Assembly: GCA_012934845.2 (NCBI GenBank)
Contig: WNNJ02002886.1
Location: forward strand, 59,604-123,603
DNA from: Pomphorhynchus laevis
Lineage: Eukaryota; Acanthocephala; Palaeacanthocephala; Echinorhynchida; Pomphorhynchidae
Length of the DNA stretch: 64,000 bases
Reading direction: 5' to 3'
In this document: positions 42,429-54,682 of the stretch, piece by piece
Position numbering within the stretch: the stretch's first letter is position 1
How the letters are laid out: the number at the start of each line of letters is the position of its first letter
Notes under the pieces: model-generated
The model's database searches: none
The model's input: the letters and a program-made list of their open reading frames with translations, nothing else
What the model was told of the DNA's origin: nothing
Translations under genes and position numbers: made by a program

Positions 42429-45280
42429 CTAGTCTTCACGGATGACTGGGCGATTACGTGCGGAGCGCAACGCTCTGAGGCATCTAGAAACCATCATCAC
42501 CAGCCTGATCCCGATCTTCGAGCGCAACCTGTTCAGCTCAATCCCGTAGCTAGACATGATTTTCTTCGATGTTATTAATAAGACAATCCTACGAAGGAAA
42601 ATAGTACATTCTTTTCCTTTGCCTCCAGAGCACGAAAATATGGTAGGAACGAAAAAGGCCCGTTCGACTTGAGTTACACATTAAATGTATTTCCTCCTCT
42701 TTCGTAGCTCGTGGTATTCACAGCTGGCATTCGGTTCCTTCAAGAGATTAGACGGAGCGTATAAATTGTATACACAAATGTCAACGAATGTTCGATCTGT
42801 CCTATCTCCGAAAAGACCCGCGCATGCTATATCTAGACGAGCCTTTCTTTCCGTCGTCGTTGAGGGACACTTGAAAGTAGTGCCAGCTCTGAGAGGAATC
42901 AGCATTGGTTCGACCTGAAAGTTGGGGCAAACCTTTGTCAACTCTGAGGCAATCATATCGCGAACGCAGTCGTGACGCATCGACGGTAAGCCTACGAGCG
43001 GACAAGATAGGGTGTGCTGGAGAGTGTTCGATAGACAGCATTGGCAGCATTTCGGGATGTCCCGGTTCGCTAGTCCATATCGTGCTAGCATTGCATCGCG
43101 AAAGTCATTACTAAGCGGTGTGTCGTTTTTGTCAGACGGATAGGCAGATAGCCATGCGGATGCACCACGCATTGTCGCATACGCAACCATGCTTTACAAG
43201 TTTTGCGAAGCGCGGCTAAGTGCACTTGATCTTCGTTCAGTGTCTGTGAGTTGGCGCTGCTCTCTTAGTAATTGACACGCCTCGGTCATAATTGCATCAT
43301 GGTTGTTACAATGCTGGCTTTCCGCATACGTAGCGCACACCTGCAAAGAGGCAGAATATTCAGATGCAGTTGTCGTTGTTGGGTCATCTAACCCAAGACC
43401 GCCATTTCGGATCTTCATAGAAAGGATAGCAAGCAGTGGATCGCCGTCATCAAAACAGGTAATCCCCAATTCTTGAAGAAAAGCGAGCATTTTAGTCATT
43501 AATTGTTCGAACCAAGACTGGGAACAGTTGTGACAGCGTTGTAAATGCTTCCATCTCTGCTGGAAAGACTTAAGCAACTCGAAAAATGCCAATTGAGCTT
43601 CGAAACTGGCAATCTCTCAGAGTTTCGACAAATGGTAGACTAACTTAAATACGATAGACTTGACTGTCTCAGCACAAAATGCATTATTTCCGACTGGGGC
43701 GCCAAAGATTATTAGTCCATCAGGCAATGAGGACAAGAACTCATCTTTGAAAATCATCCTGACTCTCCCGATATCCGCACCATTGGTGTACAAGTTGAAT
43801 TTGTGCGCGTTTATGTAGTACCCAAGTGCTCGGAATGCCTCTAGCACTTTTTCGGGAGGACTAACCATATTACCGTCTTCCGCGTACCAGAGTTGGCGAA
43901 CATTGGTGAAATTGTCTTGTGCTTGCATAATCAGGGGCACAATTGCAGCTGCAACGTATGTTATTGAGAGAACGTCGCCCTGTGTGAAGCCTTCACGCGA
44001 CCAAATTACTTCCTTTTCAACAATCATTCTTGTCGGCTCGAGATATGATGTTGAAGATAATATTCGATAGGGCAGGACATATCATGGGCATATTCCGCAA
44101 TGCCGTTTTCTGCACACACGATTAAAGACGTTGTCTGCATCGGTGGAGAGGGCGATCGAGTGTGGATTAGACGCCAATGATTTTCGTACATGATGGATCA
44201 CAAACTCTGTGCCAGCCCGCTGACCTGCACACATTTGCAGTGAGCCACAAATCTTTTGCATGTGAGGTTGGGCGATACTGAGTACAACCTTTGAAACGAT
44301 ATGTCTGGAGACGTCTCCTATGCCGATGGGTCTTACTCCGGGGTTCTTGCTAAGCGCAACAATGCGGCTCGCGGTTATCGCTTCCATGGTGCAATCCGTG
44401 ATAGTCACGGTAAACAGAGCTCTGACGAATGTGCCCAGCGAATTAGCTAGTTTCAGGGGCTCATCGCCAAAATTTGTTAACATCGAGTTCCACGAATATG
44501 TATCCACTCCAGACGGGCCAGCGCTTCCTTTTGTCTTCTTAGCCATGGCGATTATCACAGAATGGTCAATCGCGTCAAATAGTATTGGATGGAATGCACC
44601 TGGATATGCGATGGGGGAGGTCACTATCGCATCGGGGTTAATATTCACCGCATCGGGATGTTTCTGCAACAGGATGTCACGAACAGTGGCCTTATCAGTG
44701 ACATTGCTGGGATTCAAGATGGATCCACAACCTGGGTCCTCTTGCAGAAACTTCATCGCTGAGAATAGTTTGCCACTGAGCACCATCTTCTTAAACATTC
44801 TTGCACTATTCATTTCTGGACGCGGACGGCTCGGATTAACGATAAGCGCCTGGAGGTTTCGAGCTTCAAATAGCAAGGAATCAAAATCGCGAGAATGCCA
44901 TAATGCCAACCACCGAGACAGGGTTTGTTTGAGCTTATTTTGATTCTACTTCGGAGGTCGCTGCAAAATCAATTGGCAGAAAATGACAGCATACTTTAGA
45001 GAGCACTCATTTACTGAGGCTAATTCGTAGATAGTAGCCAGTTCGCTTATGAACGTTTTCGACTCGCTACACCGCGAAAGCCTGGATAGCTTTGGTCGCC
45101 ATGGGATGATTTTATCGAAGATAGCATTTATAGTGCACTGAGATACTCTGGTGTATTCTCGTTGTGTCGCGCTTTCACTTGTGAGGACCGTATTTCGATG
45201 ACTGATAAGTCCCGTTATTGGCGGCTCAACTCGCGGAAAAGGAATATTTGGTATGGTAACGGGATAATTAAACTCGCGGA
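42429..45280 (-). mobile_element. RT element with restriction-like nuclease module (element D), one frame through five stops
   Basis: A single minus-strand frame runs from about 45278 to TAG at 42429, interrupted only by TAG 44946-44948, TGA 44082-44084, TGA 43617-43619, TAA 43194-43196 and TAA 42681-42683; no frameshift is needed. N-terminal region: RVSQCTINAIFDKIIPWRP. RT: GSAGPSGVDTYSWNSMLTNF, SRIVALSKNPGVRPIGIGDV, LQMCAGQRAGTEFVIHHVRK, LSTDADNVFNRV (motif A), SREGFTQGDVLSI, LWYAEDGNMV. C-terminal: MRGASAWLSAYP, CQCCLSNTLQHTLSC finger, MRHDCVRDMIASEL, RKARLDIACAGLFGDR, TFVDICVYN. GC content is far above the flanks. Related to R2-group elements by its finger and nuclease, clade uncertain. 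Confidence 0.78.
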
Positions 45281-45305
45281 AAAAGAATATTTGGTGTGGT
45301 AACTA
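45229..45305. repeat. Two-copy tandem repeat at the 5' edge of element D
   Basis: CTCGCGGAAAA(G/A)GAATATTTGG and TGGTAAC recur with a period of about 43 bases. The reading frame of D runs through one copy and meets a TAA in the other. Confidence 0.7.
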
Positions 45306-45688
45306 GTAATAATTAAATTAATAATAATCAATAATATATACTTATTACTACTGGTAATATTTTAATTTTTTGAAATCAATCATTTTTTATATTAAAAGCT
45401 GCAAATCCAGGGTTACTCATAAATGAGTCCAGATAAACACGATAGCTTTAACTAAACTGCTATTTTATTTTTTGGTAATGAGACGGATTCGGTGTTTGCA
45501 AATGCAATTCAGAAAAGTAATAATCGTATTATACAACGGTATTCGATTATTTTTTGATTAAAAATAAATGCTTTGATATACTATTTTAATATTATTTTAT
45601 TATAATAACATTTTAATATCATATTCTTATAATATTAAATATATACTTGTTTGTAGATATTGTGTAGGAATCAGTAATACTGCATGTA
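45306..45688. promoter_or_regulatory. LCMT1 upstream region
   Basis: AT-rich; presumably holds the LCMT1 promoter and 5' UTR by position. No specific promoter element can be defended. Confidence 0.35.
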
Positions 45689-46669
45689 ATGATACAACTG
45701 CATATTGAAGAGACAAATGACGAATCCACTGCAGTGAAAAACAAGGCGGTTGAGCTCGGTTACTGGAAAGATCCTTATATAAAATATTTCTCCAAAGGAC
45801 AAGTTGACAGACCAGCACCAGAGATAAATCTTGGTTACTATCTCAGAGTTGTAACATTTCGACACATTCAAAAACGGTTTATCGAGTCTTTCAAAGTTTC
45901 ACAGATTGTCAACCTTGGATGTGGATTCGATACAACATTTCTTTATCTGCTAGATGATTTGGATGAATGCAAACTTACTTGCACCTACGTTGAACTTGAT
46001 TTAGATAACGTTGTAGGAAGAAAAATTGAATGCATAAGAGGACATAAAGTCATATACGATAAACTATTGAAGATACCTTCATTCAGTTCTGTTGGTGGCT
46101 GTGGTGATGATGCAGATAAATGTGCGTCAAATTGCCGAAGGTTAATCTGCAAAAGTTACAAATTACTCGCTTGCGACTTGTCGACCGTCTCCCGTGCCGA
46201 TTTTTCAAATTTGATGTTTAGTATTTGCAAGCTTGATCCTAGCATACCGACACTATTTATTTCTGAGTGTGTTTTAGTATACCTAGAGCCGAATCAATCG
46301 CAACGTCTTTTAAATAATATTGCGAGTTTGTTTAGCCAAGCTGTCTTTCTTCTATACGAACAGGTCAACATAGATGATAACTTTGGCAGATTAATGATAG
46401 AAAACTTTAAGAACAAAGGATGTCCACTACAGGGCGTCGATGTATGTTTCTCTAAGGAAAGCCAATTAAATCGTTTTAAAGACGCCGGATTTACACACGT
46501 TAATATATGTACAGCTCAAGAACTTTGGGAAAAGCTTGACAGGAAGGAAGTAGAGCGTATAAATAGCATTGACCGGTTAGACGAGATGGAACTCCTTGTA
46601 ATGCTGCTTCAACATTACTGTTTTGTGATTGCTTTTAATTTCGATTGTCAAATAATGTCAATCTTATAA
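45689..46669 (+). CDS. LCMT1: LCMT1, PP2A leucine carboxyl methyltransferase
   Basis: An intact 326-residue single-exon gene, close to the 334 residues of human LCMT1. It methylates the C-terminal Leu of the PP2A catalytic subunit using S-adenosylmethionine, steering holoenzyme assembly in the cytosol. Visible motifs: GYWKDPYI (24-31), PEINLGYYLRV with the conserved Arg (44-54), the SAM-binding loop NLGCGFDTTFLYL (75-87; human NLGAGMDTTF), the Asp of ACDLSTV (161-167), SECVLVYLEP (192-201), YEQVNIDDNFG (223-233) and LDEMELLVMLLQHYC near the end. The C-terminus after HYC diverges. The Met at 45689 matches the family start. Neighbours are transposon D and AT-rich DNA. Confidence 0.95.
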   Translation: MIQLHIEETNDESTAVKNKAVELGYWKDPYIKYFSKGQVDRPAPEINLGYYLRVVTFRHIQKRFIESFKVSQIVNLGCGFDTTFLYLLDDLDECKLTCTYVELDLDNVVGRKIECIRGHKVIYDKLLKIPSFSSVGGCGDDADKCASNCRRLICKSYKLLACDLSTVSRADFSNLMFSICKLDPSIPTLFISECVLVYLEPNQSQRLLNNIASLFSQAVFLLYEQVNIDDNFGRLMIENFKNKGCPLQGVDVCFSKESQLNRFKDAGFTHVNICTAQELWEKLDRKEVERINSIDRLDEMELLVMLLQHYCFVIAFNFDCQIMSIL

Positions 46670-48188
46670 GTTTCTTCTATTTAGAAATTGTATCGGAGTG
46701 GAAAAATGTTTCTTAATTGGTGTTTTGTCTCGATAATTTATGATATTCCTTTAAAATATCTAAAAATGGGTAAGTACTTGTATCCAGAATAATTTCTTAA
46801 TTTGATCTTTTAAAAATTACAAATTTGAGTCGTCCTTTTTGTAAATATTTACTGTAATCTAAGAGATACATCAGAAACATAACTATAAAAACAAAAAATT
46901 ATAAAAAATGAAATATTTAAAATAAAAATTTGATACAAATTATAGTTTATTAAATGCTTAAATTTTTAATTAATTAAAGTCTTAAATTTTCCAAATAAAT
47001 AATTTATTTACAAGTTTTCGACATTATTCTTAAATTTTTATAAATGAACGATTAACATTTGTGAAAATATCCATTTTCTTCTTTCTTTTATAAATAAAAT
47101 CTTTATGGATTTGTTCAAATCTTTATAGATTTTAATTAACATTTGGTTAATTAATGCAGGCTCTAAATTCGCTTGACGGATTCTTTCTAATATTTATTAT
47201 TATTTTTTAAGATTTGAACAATATGAGATACAAAACAATTCGTCCTAACACGTTACGACATTCAACGTCTTTGTCAATAAAATTTTCAATTCGTATATAA
47301 GTTGTCTGAATTCTGTGATAATTATCTAAGTTATAATATATTATCTTAATATGATTTACAATATAAAAATATAGTAATATATATATTTATACTAAATATT
47401 TATATTTAGAATTCACTATTACATTGTATATATCGATATTGGCCAAGTAACAAAGTGAATAAAGTTTACTAAATATCTACTGCACCAAGTTAAACAATTC
47501 TTAGTGCACTATCGCCATGAATATATTACATTTTGTCAACATGCGTATAATGTTATAATGTTATAAATTAAAAATTGACAATTAAATAAAATTATAAAAA
47601 TTATGAATTTTGGAAATTATGAAAATTTATAAAGTAAAATTATTATTCAAATATTATTCAAATATTATAATTCAAAATAGAATTTGAAAATTATAGAATT
47701 CAAAAAATAATTCAAGCTATAAGCAGAATATGTGCTTGGCACAAATAATTAATCGAAATTAAACGCTACAAATATAATTTGCAAATTATTTAAAAGTTTT
47801 CTTGTCCCCTGATTGGTTTTGCTAATTTTCTAAAGACAGAAAAGTAAAATTAACAAGCAATCACATGATATTATGAAAAATGCATAAAATGCAAACGTCA
47901 AATAAAATGAAAAAGAAAACATTTGAAATTATCAAATGTTGAAAATGAGTTGGTTATCTTATTTTTGACATTATAGTTATTGTGCCGATCAAATTAAATT
48001 TAATGGTTTGTAACGATAAACAATGCGACAATTGGCTACATTAATACATTAAACGATCATTATTTTTCGCGTTTTTATTTTGATCATTATTTTAAAAGGA
48101 TCATAAACAAAAATGAGGGCTATGACACATTAAATTACTGTAAGGAGTGTTGCATTTGTGTGTAGCGTTTAAGCTTACACATCAAACA
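46670..48188. other. AT-rich DNA downstream of LCMT1
   Basis: No gene, element or structured repeat recognised on either strand. Confidence 0.5.
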
Positions 48189-48381
48189 TGCCGAATCGCT
48201 GCATAGTTTGCAGCAATTCAACGGTGCCTTTGATGGCTGGGATTCGCAGTGTAATCGTACACATATAAGACAGGATCAAAAATTCCAAATTTAAACAACA
48301 GCCAGTTTTGGTAAATTCATATGGTTATCTACCTCAATGCATAAAATTAATTAAAGTTCCGAGAACTGAAGCAGCATTTCC
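48189..48381 (+). other. Possible disrupted coding segment, left of the A2 insertion
   Basis: From an ATG at 48189 the sequence reads MPNRCIVCSNSTVPLMAGIR, a TAA, then FKQQPVLVNSYGYLPQCIKL and IKVPRTEAAFPICI. It lies immediately left of the A2 target-site duplication and its continuation would be at 50649. I do not recognise a protein and it may be chance. Confidence 0.25.
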
Positions 48382-50648
48382 GATCTGTATTGACGTATCA
48401 GTATAGCCAATATCTACATTAGGCCAGGGGAAATTAACATGAACCGTGAACTCCTGGACCGTATTTTAGGTAGTGGCTATGACATGTTACTCGCTGACTT
48501 CAACGACAGAACTGGTCGTTGGATTAATGCAGCACTCCGCAGAACCAGGAACGACTATCTTATTCACAAGCCACCTTTTCCATCTTTCATTTCTCAACAA
48601 CTAATTCTCTCATCGACATATTACTGCTTCATAAGATGTAGTTATTGAAACCCATCTGTACTGAGCAGTCGCGCCAAAAGCTGACCACTCGTCATGACCT
48701 AATTATTTGGCGGATATAGGGAGATAGGAGAAGATATCACTTTGACCTTATCAGATTGGATTTATCTCAGGCGGTTATCCAACTATTCCCCATAATTGGA
48801 AATGAGAGTTTGACCAAATTTAATTCCTATCTCTCATCGCAAGCTACCGCGTTTCTTTCGACTACCTATAAAGGTCATATATACAATCCCACTCTAACAA
48901 AACTCAAGGTACTAGCTAAATGCTACACCTACCTAATCTCTCTGTTTCCGCCAGACATGTCCTCTCAAATGAATACTGGCGCACTAGATACAGGTTCCAG
49001 TTGAGTTGAGACAAGGCGAGCATTTCTGCCTTAACCCTTCTCAGTCTTCCTTTTGGAAGATATTTAAGAGGGAGAAGTTTGTCTGCTGGAAGGAAAGAGC
49101 ATTTGGTTGAATCGGTAGCATTGACCTTGACAAAATTTTGGCGGAGTCACTATCCCTACATAATTATGGAGCCACTATATCTCCGCAACCAATCCCGCCT
49201 TGGGGCGACTCTAGGAGCAAGGATCTATCTGTCACAGATATCCTAAACTCCTGGGGCCACTTTCAGGCACCTCCAAATCCCACGCGCCACTCTCCACTCG
49301 AGTCTATCAGCTTTTGACAAACAGTCAGAGAAAGGAGGTCGCTATCACAATGCTACTAGCCTCCCCGTCCGATGTTGCTGGCATTAATATCAGCCGTCGT
49401 GTTTTTATACCAAAAAAGAACTCGATTTCATGTCCTAAAGGTTTGCGGCCTATCTCGATTCAAAACTACCTCATCTCCATTTATGAAAAAGCGCTTGCGC
49501 GTAAAATCCGCGACTATCTATGTAGACGAAATTTAATCCCACCAGGTTTACATGGGTACGTAAAAGATCGCTCAGTCCATACAACAATAGGTGAAGGACA
49601 CCAGTTTTGTCATGACAACAGTCATCAGCTTGATGTGGCTGTTTTTCTTGACTTTTCTGCTGCATTTGATTACATTTTCATTCCTTTTGTTATCTCTTTT
49701 GTCAGGTCCTTTGGGTTACCCGCGCGAATTGTTAGCAGAGTGGAGATTTTGTTATACACTAAGCGGTTCTTCTATGAAGACGACGCTGATGCACGTCAGT
49801 TCTACCCTATTACAGGTGTGTCTCGAGGTTCCCCACTTTATCCAATCTTGTATATTGCTGCCTCTATTAAACTTTACAAAAACGTTAAACGCGATCAACA
49901 TCTAGTTTTATACGTTGATGATACCACAGCCCTGTTTTCTGGACGCAGGTGCAAAGATGTAATCTCTGACATCAGTTGTTTCTTTTTAAGATTAAAAGAT
50001 CAGTTACCCATATTCAATCTTATTTTAAACTCTTCCAAATCGCAGGTGGAAGTCATTCATGGCGCTCCTGCGACAAAAAATAAAGAGACTAGCACTCTCA
50101 GCTCTATCTTCCATATTGACTAATCAACCACTTCCTACCTTCACAAGTCGAGTAAAATACATGGGGTTCACTATTACGGTGAACTGGTCTGCTGAAGCTG
50201 ATCTGAATAGACTCAAACGTATTCTGAAGAGAGCTAGGTGGGCCCTGAAACGTGATCAGCATACGTAATTGAATGTGAAAACTCAAGTGCGCTTCTGGGG
50301 TACTTGGGCTATCTCGTGATTAGTCTTCTTTTCAAGATGACCTCCTCCAGTGCAAAGTCTAAGGTTTCTTAAGCTGCTTATCTCGCGATTACCAAGCATA
50401 ATTCGCCTCGATTGGACTCTTCGGGAGTGAAAGACCCCGAAGAGCGGCGGGTTGTCGGAAAGCGGTTTGTGGGATTGGCTGGAGGGCTCAGATCCCGCAG
50501 GACCTGAGGCCCAGACAATATCGTGAAAACTGAACATTTTGATTTTCCTTGTCAGTTTTGAACTGTCGTTTTTAACTGTCTATTTTAGTTATTTTTAGTG
50601 GTTTTTAAGTTATTTATTTAAGAAAATCCTTATTATTGATCTGTATTG
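48382..50648 (+). mobile_element. LINE family A, 5'-truncated copy A2 with 11-base target duplication
   Basis: The element occupies 48393-50637 and is flanked by GATCTGTATTG at 48382-48392 and 50638-50648. It starts in the endonuclease at RISIANIYIRPGEINMNREL and ends at the family 3' end AAAATCCTTATTATT. It is in the same group as A1, A3 and A4. Confidence 0.9.
48393..50530 (+). pseudogene. A2 ORF2, broken
   Basis: Pieces: SGYDMLLADFNDRTGRWINA (48439-48648; GDFN has become ADFN), IQLFPIIGNESLTKFNSYL, then RT from 49314: ITMLLASPSDVAGINISRRV, VAVFLDFSAAFDYIFIPF (motif A), TGVSRGSPLYPILY, LVLYVDDTTALF (YVDD instead of YADD), ending near 50123. C-terminal piece from 50059 (LGFT-like MGFTITVNWSAEADLNRLKR) to about 50530. 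At least three frame changes. Confidence 0.85.
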
Positions 50649-50880
50649 CCTGGCTTACGCGCTAGATCAGATATGAACCGGCATGAGGGTCTCCGCAGTG
50701 ACGGCGTAGTAATTTTGCAAGCATTACGAAGAATGCTGATGCGTTCTGCCTCATCGCGCCCAACGTCTCAATATCCATTGGGCAGAAATTATATCAATTG
50801 GATTCTATGGAAATATATTTTTGTATCTATAAATATCAGTAAACGTATCATTGACACAAAATATCAGTATTATTGACAGT
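50649..50880 (+). other. Possible coding-like segment, right of the A2 insertion
   Basis: Open from before the insertion point: LPGLRARSDMNRHEGLRSDG, VVILQALRRMLMRSASSRPT, SQYPLGRNYINWIL. GC content is above the surroundings. If A2 is removed at its target duplication, this frame extends leftwards by about 13 more codons. Not recognised. Confidence 0.3.
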
Positions 50881-53717
50881 ATATATAAACGTTTAATGAA
50901 ATGTTTTAGAATGATATTTAAAAGATAATAATTATTATAATTATAATAATATAATATATAATTATCATTATCATTATAGTTGGGCATATCGTTGATTTAA
51001 ATCAAACTACATTCTTAACATTTATGCTCTATATATTTAACTTTTTGTCTTTATTATTGTTATATACTGTCTGTTAATGTATACTTAAAATAGCTCCTCC
51101 CTCAAATATTGTCTGTTTAATTAGCTTTCATCCACAATAAACCTGTTTTTTTTAAATTTTATTGAAAATAAAGAGTACTTTGATTTGTAAAGCACGGTAT
51201 TCGAATACATCAATACAGCAATTTGCCTATAAGTATCAAATTTTCACGTAAGATATAGTTGCTTAGCAACCTTTTCTTTTGATAAATATACACAATTATA
51301 GATACAATAGTTCTTTTGATGAGTTGTTTGTTAAAATTTCTGTGATAGAAATAACAGCAAGAATGAAAAAAGTATAATTAAACGCTAAAATCAAAATTAT
51401 TTGCAGTCAGAGAGCGTGACGACCTTTTTATAGTAATAAAATTTATCTATCAGAATGATCGATGAAAATAGTGTCAAGCTTTACACTATAACTGTTTAAG
51501 TTCAATTCTTCTTGATAACTAATCTGTCCGGTATGTTTAGAGCATTCCTGTATGTTTATACTATGAACGTTACTGCCATCGCAATTGCGTATACCATATT
51601 TTTGAAATCATTATCACTGGCCAAAATTTAAATCTTTTAGCGCTTTATTGGATTCTACGCGAGTTTAAATTATACAATTGAAATTTGAAGTAATTTAAAA
51701 TGTCAACAAGTGTTGCCGTATTTTAACGTAAGTTCATAAACGAAATACATTAATTTTACTTATAATGTATTAATAGCTTATTATAAGTATAATTTTATAA
51801 TCAAATTTCATTCTCAGTCTAATCATTGTCGAAAAGTAACGTGTTTATTTTGTAAAAAATAAAAATAAAAATACATGTTTATTTTGATATTTTTACATAT
51901 TTTAAGCATTAAATTAATAATATTATTAATAAAATTAATATTATTATATTATTATAATATTATATATTATTATATTATTATAATTTATAAATAATGTCTA
52001 GTCTGTGAATACGCAACTTAAGAAAATATGCCCTTCACAGATCTAATATTATAGCCCAACGGAAATGGTATATTTGAATGTAATTCAATTAATCGATAGG
52101 CTATGTTTGAGTAAACACCAATTTATTCGTGAAGTTTCATTCAATAAGTATTTTTTATTTTGTACATTCAAGATATATAAATTAGCTGCAACCTTTTCCC
52201 CTTAGATTAATTGAATTACACAACTTCGATTATTCGATAAGATCGATTATTGGATATTTAATTATTTGTTATTGATTAATTATTATCCATGGTTAAATTT
52301 TATATTATCTATTAGTACATAAACTTGTCAAAACTTAATAAATTTAGCTGCTAGTGTTTATAATGCAATCACAGTAGTGTTTATATTATAAAATATTATA
52401 ATATTATATAATATTATATTATAATATTATATTGTAGTGTTTACACTGATAGTTTTTATTTGTTATCAATTATTATCAAAGGTTAAATTTTATATTATCT
52501 ATTAATATAAAATTATATTATCTATAATATTATTTATATTATCTATTTTTGACATAAACTTGTCAAAACTTAATAAATTTAGCTCTAGTGTTAAGAGAAG
52601 CCTTAGTGTTTCTAATGTCTGATAAAAATTAAGGATTTCGGTTTCAACACGAATCAACTTTGTATTTTAATCTTTTTATATTGAAATAATTAATTTCAGT
52701 CGAAATTGAAATTATAATTTAGTGAACGTAGTGAACTGGAAAAACCTGTTGCCGTAAATTTTGCAAACACTACTACTGTCTTGCGATGATTTCATAAACA
52801 AAAATTCTTTATGTTCACAATAACGCATGAAGTAAAACACGAAATAGTTGTTGAATACTAATGGTGTATTTGCTGAAGTGCGATAATAAATAATATTTAC
52901 ATATACACTTGATTTTTGCGATTGAGGAAATAGCTCAAAATCATTGCCTGCCGTAAGCACTAGTTAGTCAATTCGTATATAAAGTTTTAAAGTGATTTAT
53001 GTCAATGTTTCTTAATGTTATTAACAAAATTACTGCTTTTTCGATTATCTGAATGAATACTGATTTTTCTAAAATCCACAAACCGATAAATCATTTAAAA
53101 TGGTTGGGGTTCGGTATTCGCGACCCGTTATTCAGTTAGAAACGAATACCCTTTTTAAATACTAAAGTTCTTCAAGACTATTATTTAATTTAGAAAGTGT
53201 AATATATCGAACGTTATTTCAACCTTTTCTCAATTAGGTTATATAACGAGTTATTTCTAATGCACTAGTATTTATTTAGAGAAGAAAATGTTGATTATTA
53301 TATGTGAAATATTAGAATCAGAAATGATTATTTCCTCGTGACAAATAAATGTTACAGTGAGAATTTGAATTACAAATTATTGTAATTTTAAATAAATTTG
53401 CAATAATTTATTTGTAAATTTTATTTATTACAAATTATTTGTTTAGTTTTAAAGAAATAACATTTTTTTAGTTTTCAATTTCACTTTATATTTAATGCAT
53501 TTATGTCTATCTCAATGCATATGCTTTTCATACACATTTTATATTTTAAAAATATAAAATGTTAAAAGTCGTTCAAAAATTCAACTGTTAACTTTTTTAC
53601 AAGTCGCCGAATTCAACATTATCATCAAATAATGAAAATGTCAATCTCAATACTTAAATCTCATGTTTGCCTACACATTTGATAGTATGTATTTGATATT
53701 TTATATTAACATTTAAT
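50881..53717. other. Long AT-rich region without recognised genes
   Basis: Contains TA-rich microsatellite-like tracts (for example 51910-51980 and 52390-52430) and a direct repeat in which GGTTAAATTTTATATTATCT and CTTGTCAAAACTTAATAAAT, both first present in 52264-52355, recur within 52459-52600. A minus-strand open stretch at 52712-52960 matches nothing known to me. Confidence 0.5.
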
Positions 53718-54682
53718 ATTTAATATTTTAATATGTGATATTTGATATTTTAATAGTATGTATTAAGCATATAACGTTATTTACATTATTTTAAATTTGT
53801 TTATATTTAAGATTGTGTATGTTAAATAAGTATTTATTATATTTATACAATATTTGCTCGTATCTGTGTATATTAAAAAAACATAATTTAATTATATTAT
53901 GTGAATATATAATATATTATAAATGCAATGTAAATATAATATATAAATATTGTGTTAGATAATATATTATAAGTATATTATATATTAAAAATGAAATAAT
54001 AAAAATGTCAATCTCTACATAATTATGGATCCATCTAATCTCCCCAACCAATCTCGCCTTGGTGTGACTTCAAGAGTAGGGATCTATCTGTTACAGATTT
54101 CTCAAACTTCTGGGGGCCGCTTTCGGCCCCCCCAGGAGTATTAGTCAATTCATGAAAATGACGTTTATTTTAAATTTCAATTTTTTTTATTTTAGCTTTA
54201 TATAAATTATAAAAAATCTAAAAACAATTATTAATTTTATTATTTAATTATTACTTTTTAATTTAGCATTATTATGTTTTGTTTAGTTTATAATTATATT
54301 AAATACGTAGACTCAGTCAGCTGATTTGATCGCTCGGTTCATTTTATATTTAATACTTTATATTTTAATATTTTATATTTTACTATTTAATATTTTAATA
54401 TGTGATATTTGATATTTTAATAGTATGTATTAAGCATATAACGTTATTTACATTATTTTGAATTTGTTTAAATTTGAGATTGTGTATGTTAAATAAGTAT
54501 TTATTATATTTATACAATATTTGCTCTTATCCGTGTATATTATAAAAACATAATTTAATTATATTATGTGAATATATAATATATTATAAATGTAATGTAA
54601 ATATAATATATAAATATTATGGTAGATAATATATTATAAGTATATTTTATATTAAAAATGAAATAATAAAAATGTCAATCTC
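53718..54682. repeat. Pair of 298-base direct repeats flanking a small LINE A fragment
   Basis: 53718-54015 and 54385-54682 are near-identical (for example TTAAGCATATAACGTTATTT and ATGTCAATCTC at the right ends), spacing 667. Between them are the LINE A piece A5 and a copy of repeat R at 54139. Possible explanations are long terminal repeats of a non-autonomous element or a segmental duplication. Confidence 0.82.
54015..54140 (+). mobile_element. Family A ORF2 fragment A5
   Basis: It reads LHNYGSI-SPQPISPWCDF, SRDLSVTD, NFWGPL, matching the linker between endonuclease and RT in A1 and A4 (LHNYGITQSPQPISPWCDSR). About 125 bases; both ends are internal to the element. Confidence 0.8.

Noticed and set aside
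36545-44084. Alternative genetic code reading TGA as an amino acid
   Set aside because: Host genes LCMT1 and NECAP contain no internal TGA, and the elements also contain TAA and TAG stops, so ordinary decay explains the pattern.
44320-44943. Plus-strand 207-codon open frame
   Set aside because: Lies antisense to the RT of element D, whose motifs are clear; it shows no family resemblance.
50640-50800. tRNA or rRNA gene in the GC-richer patch
   Set aside because: No T-loop GTTCRANYC, no anticodon stem and no resemblance to conserved rRNA blocks.
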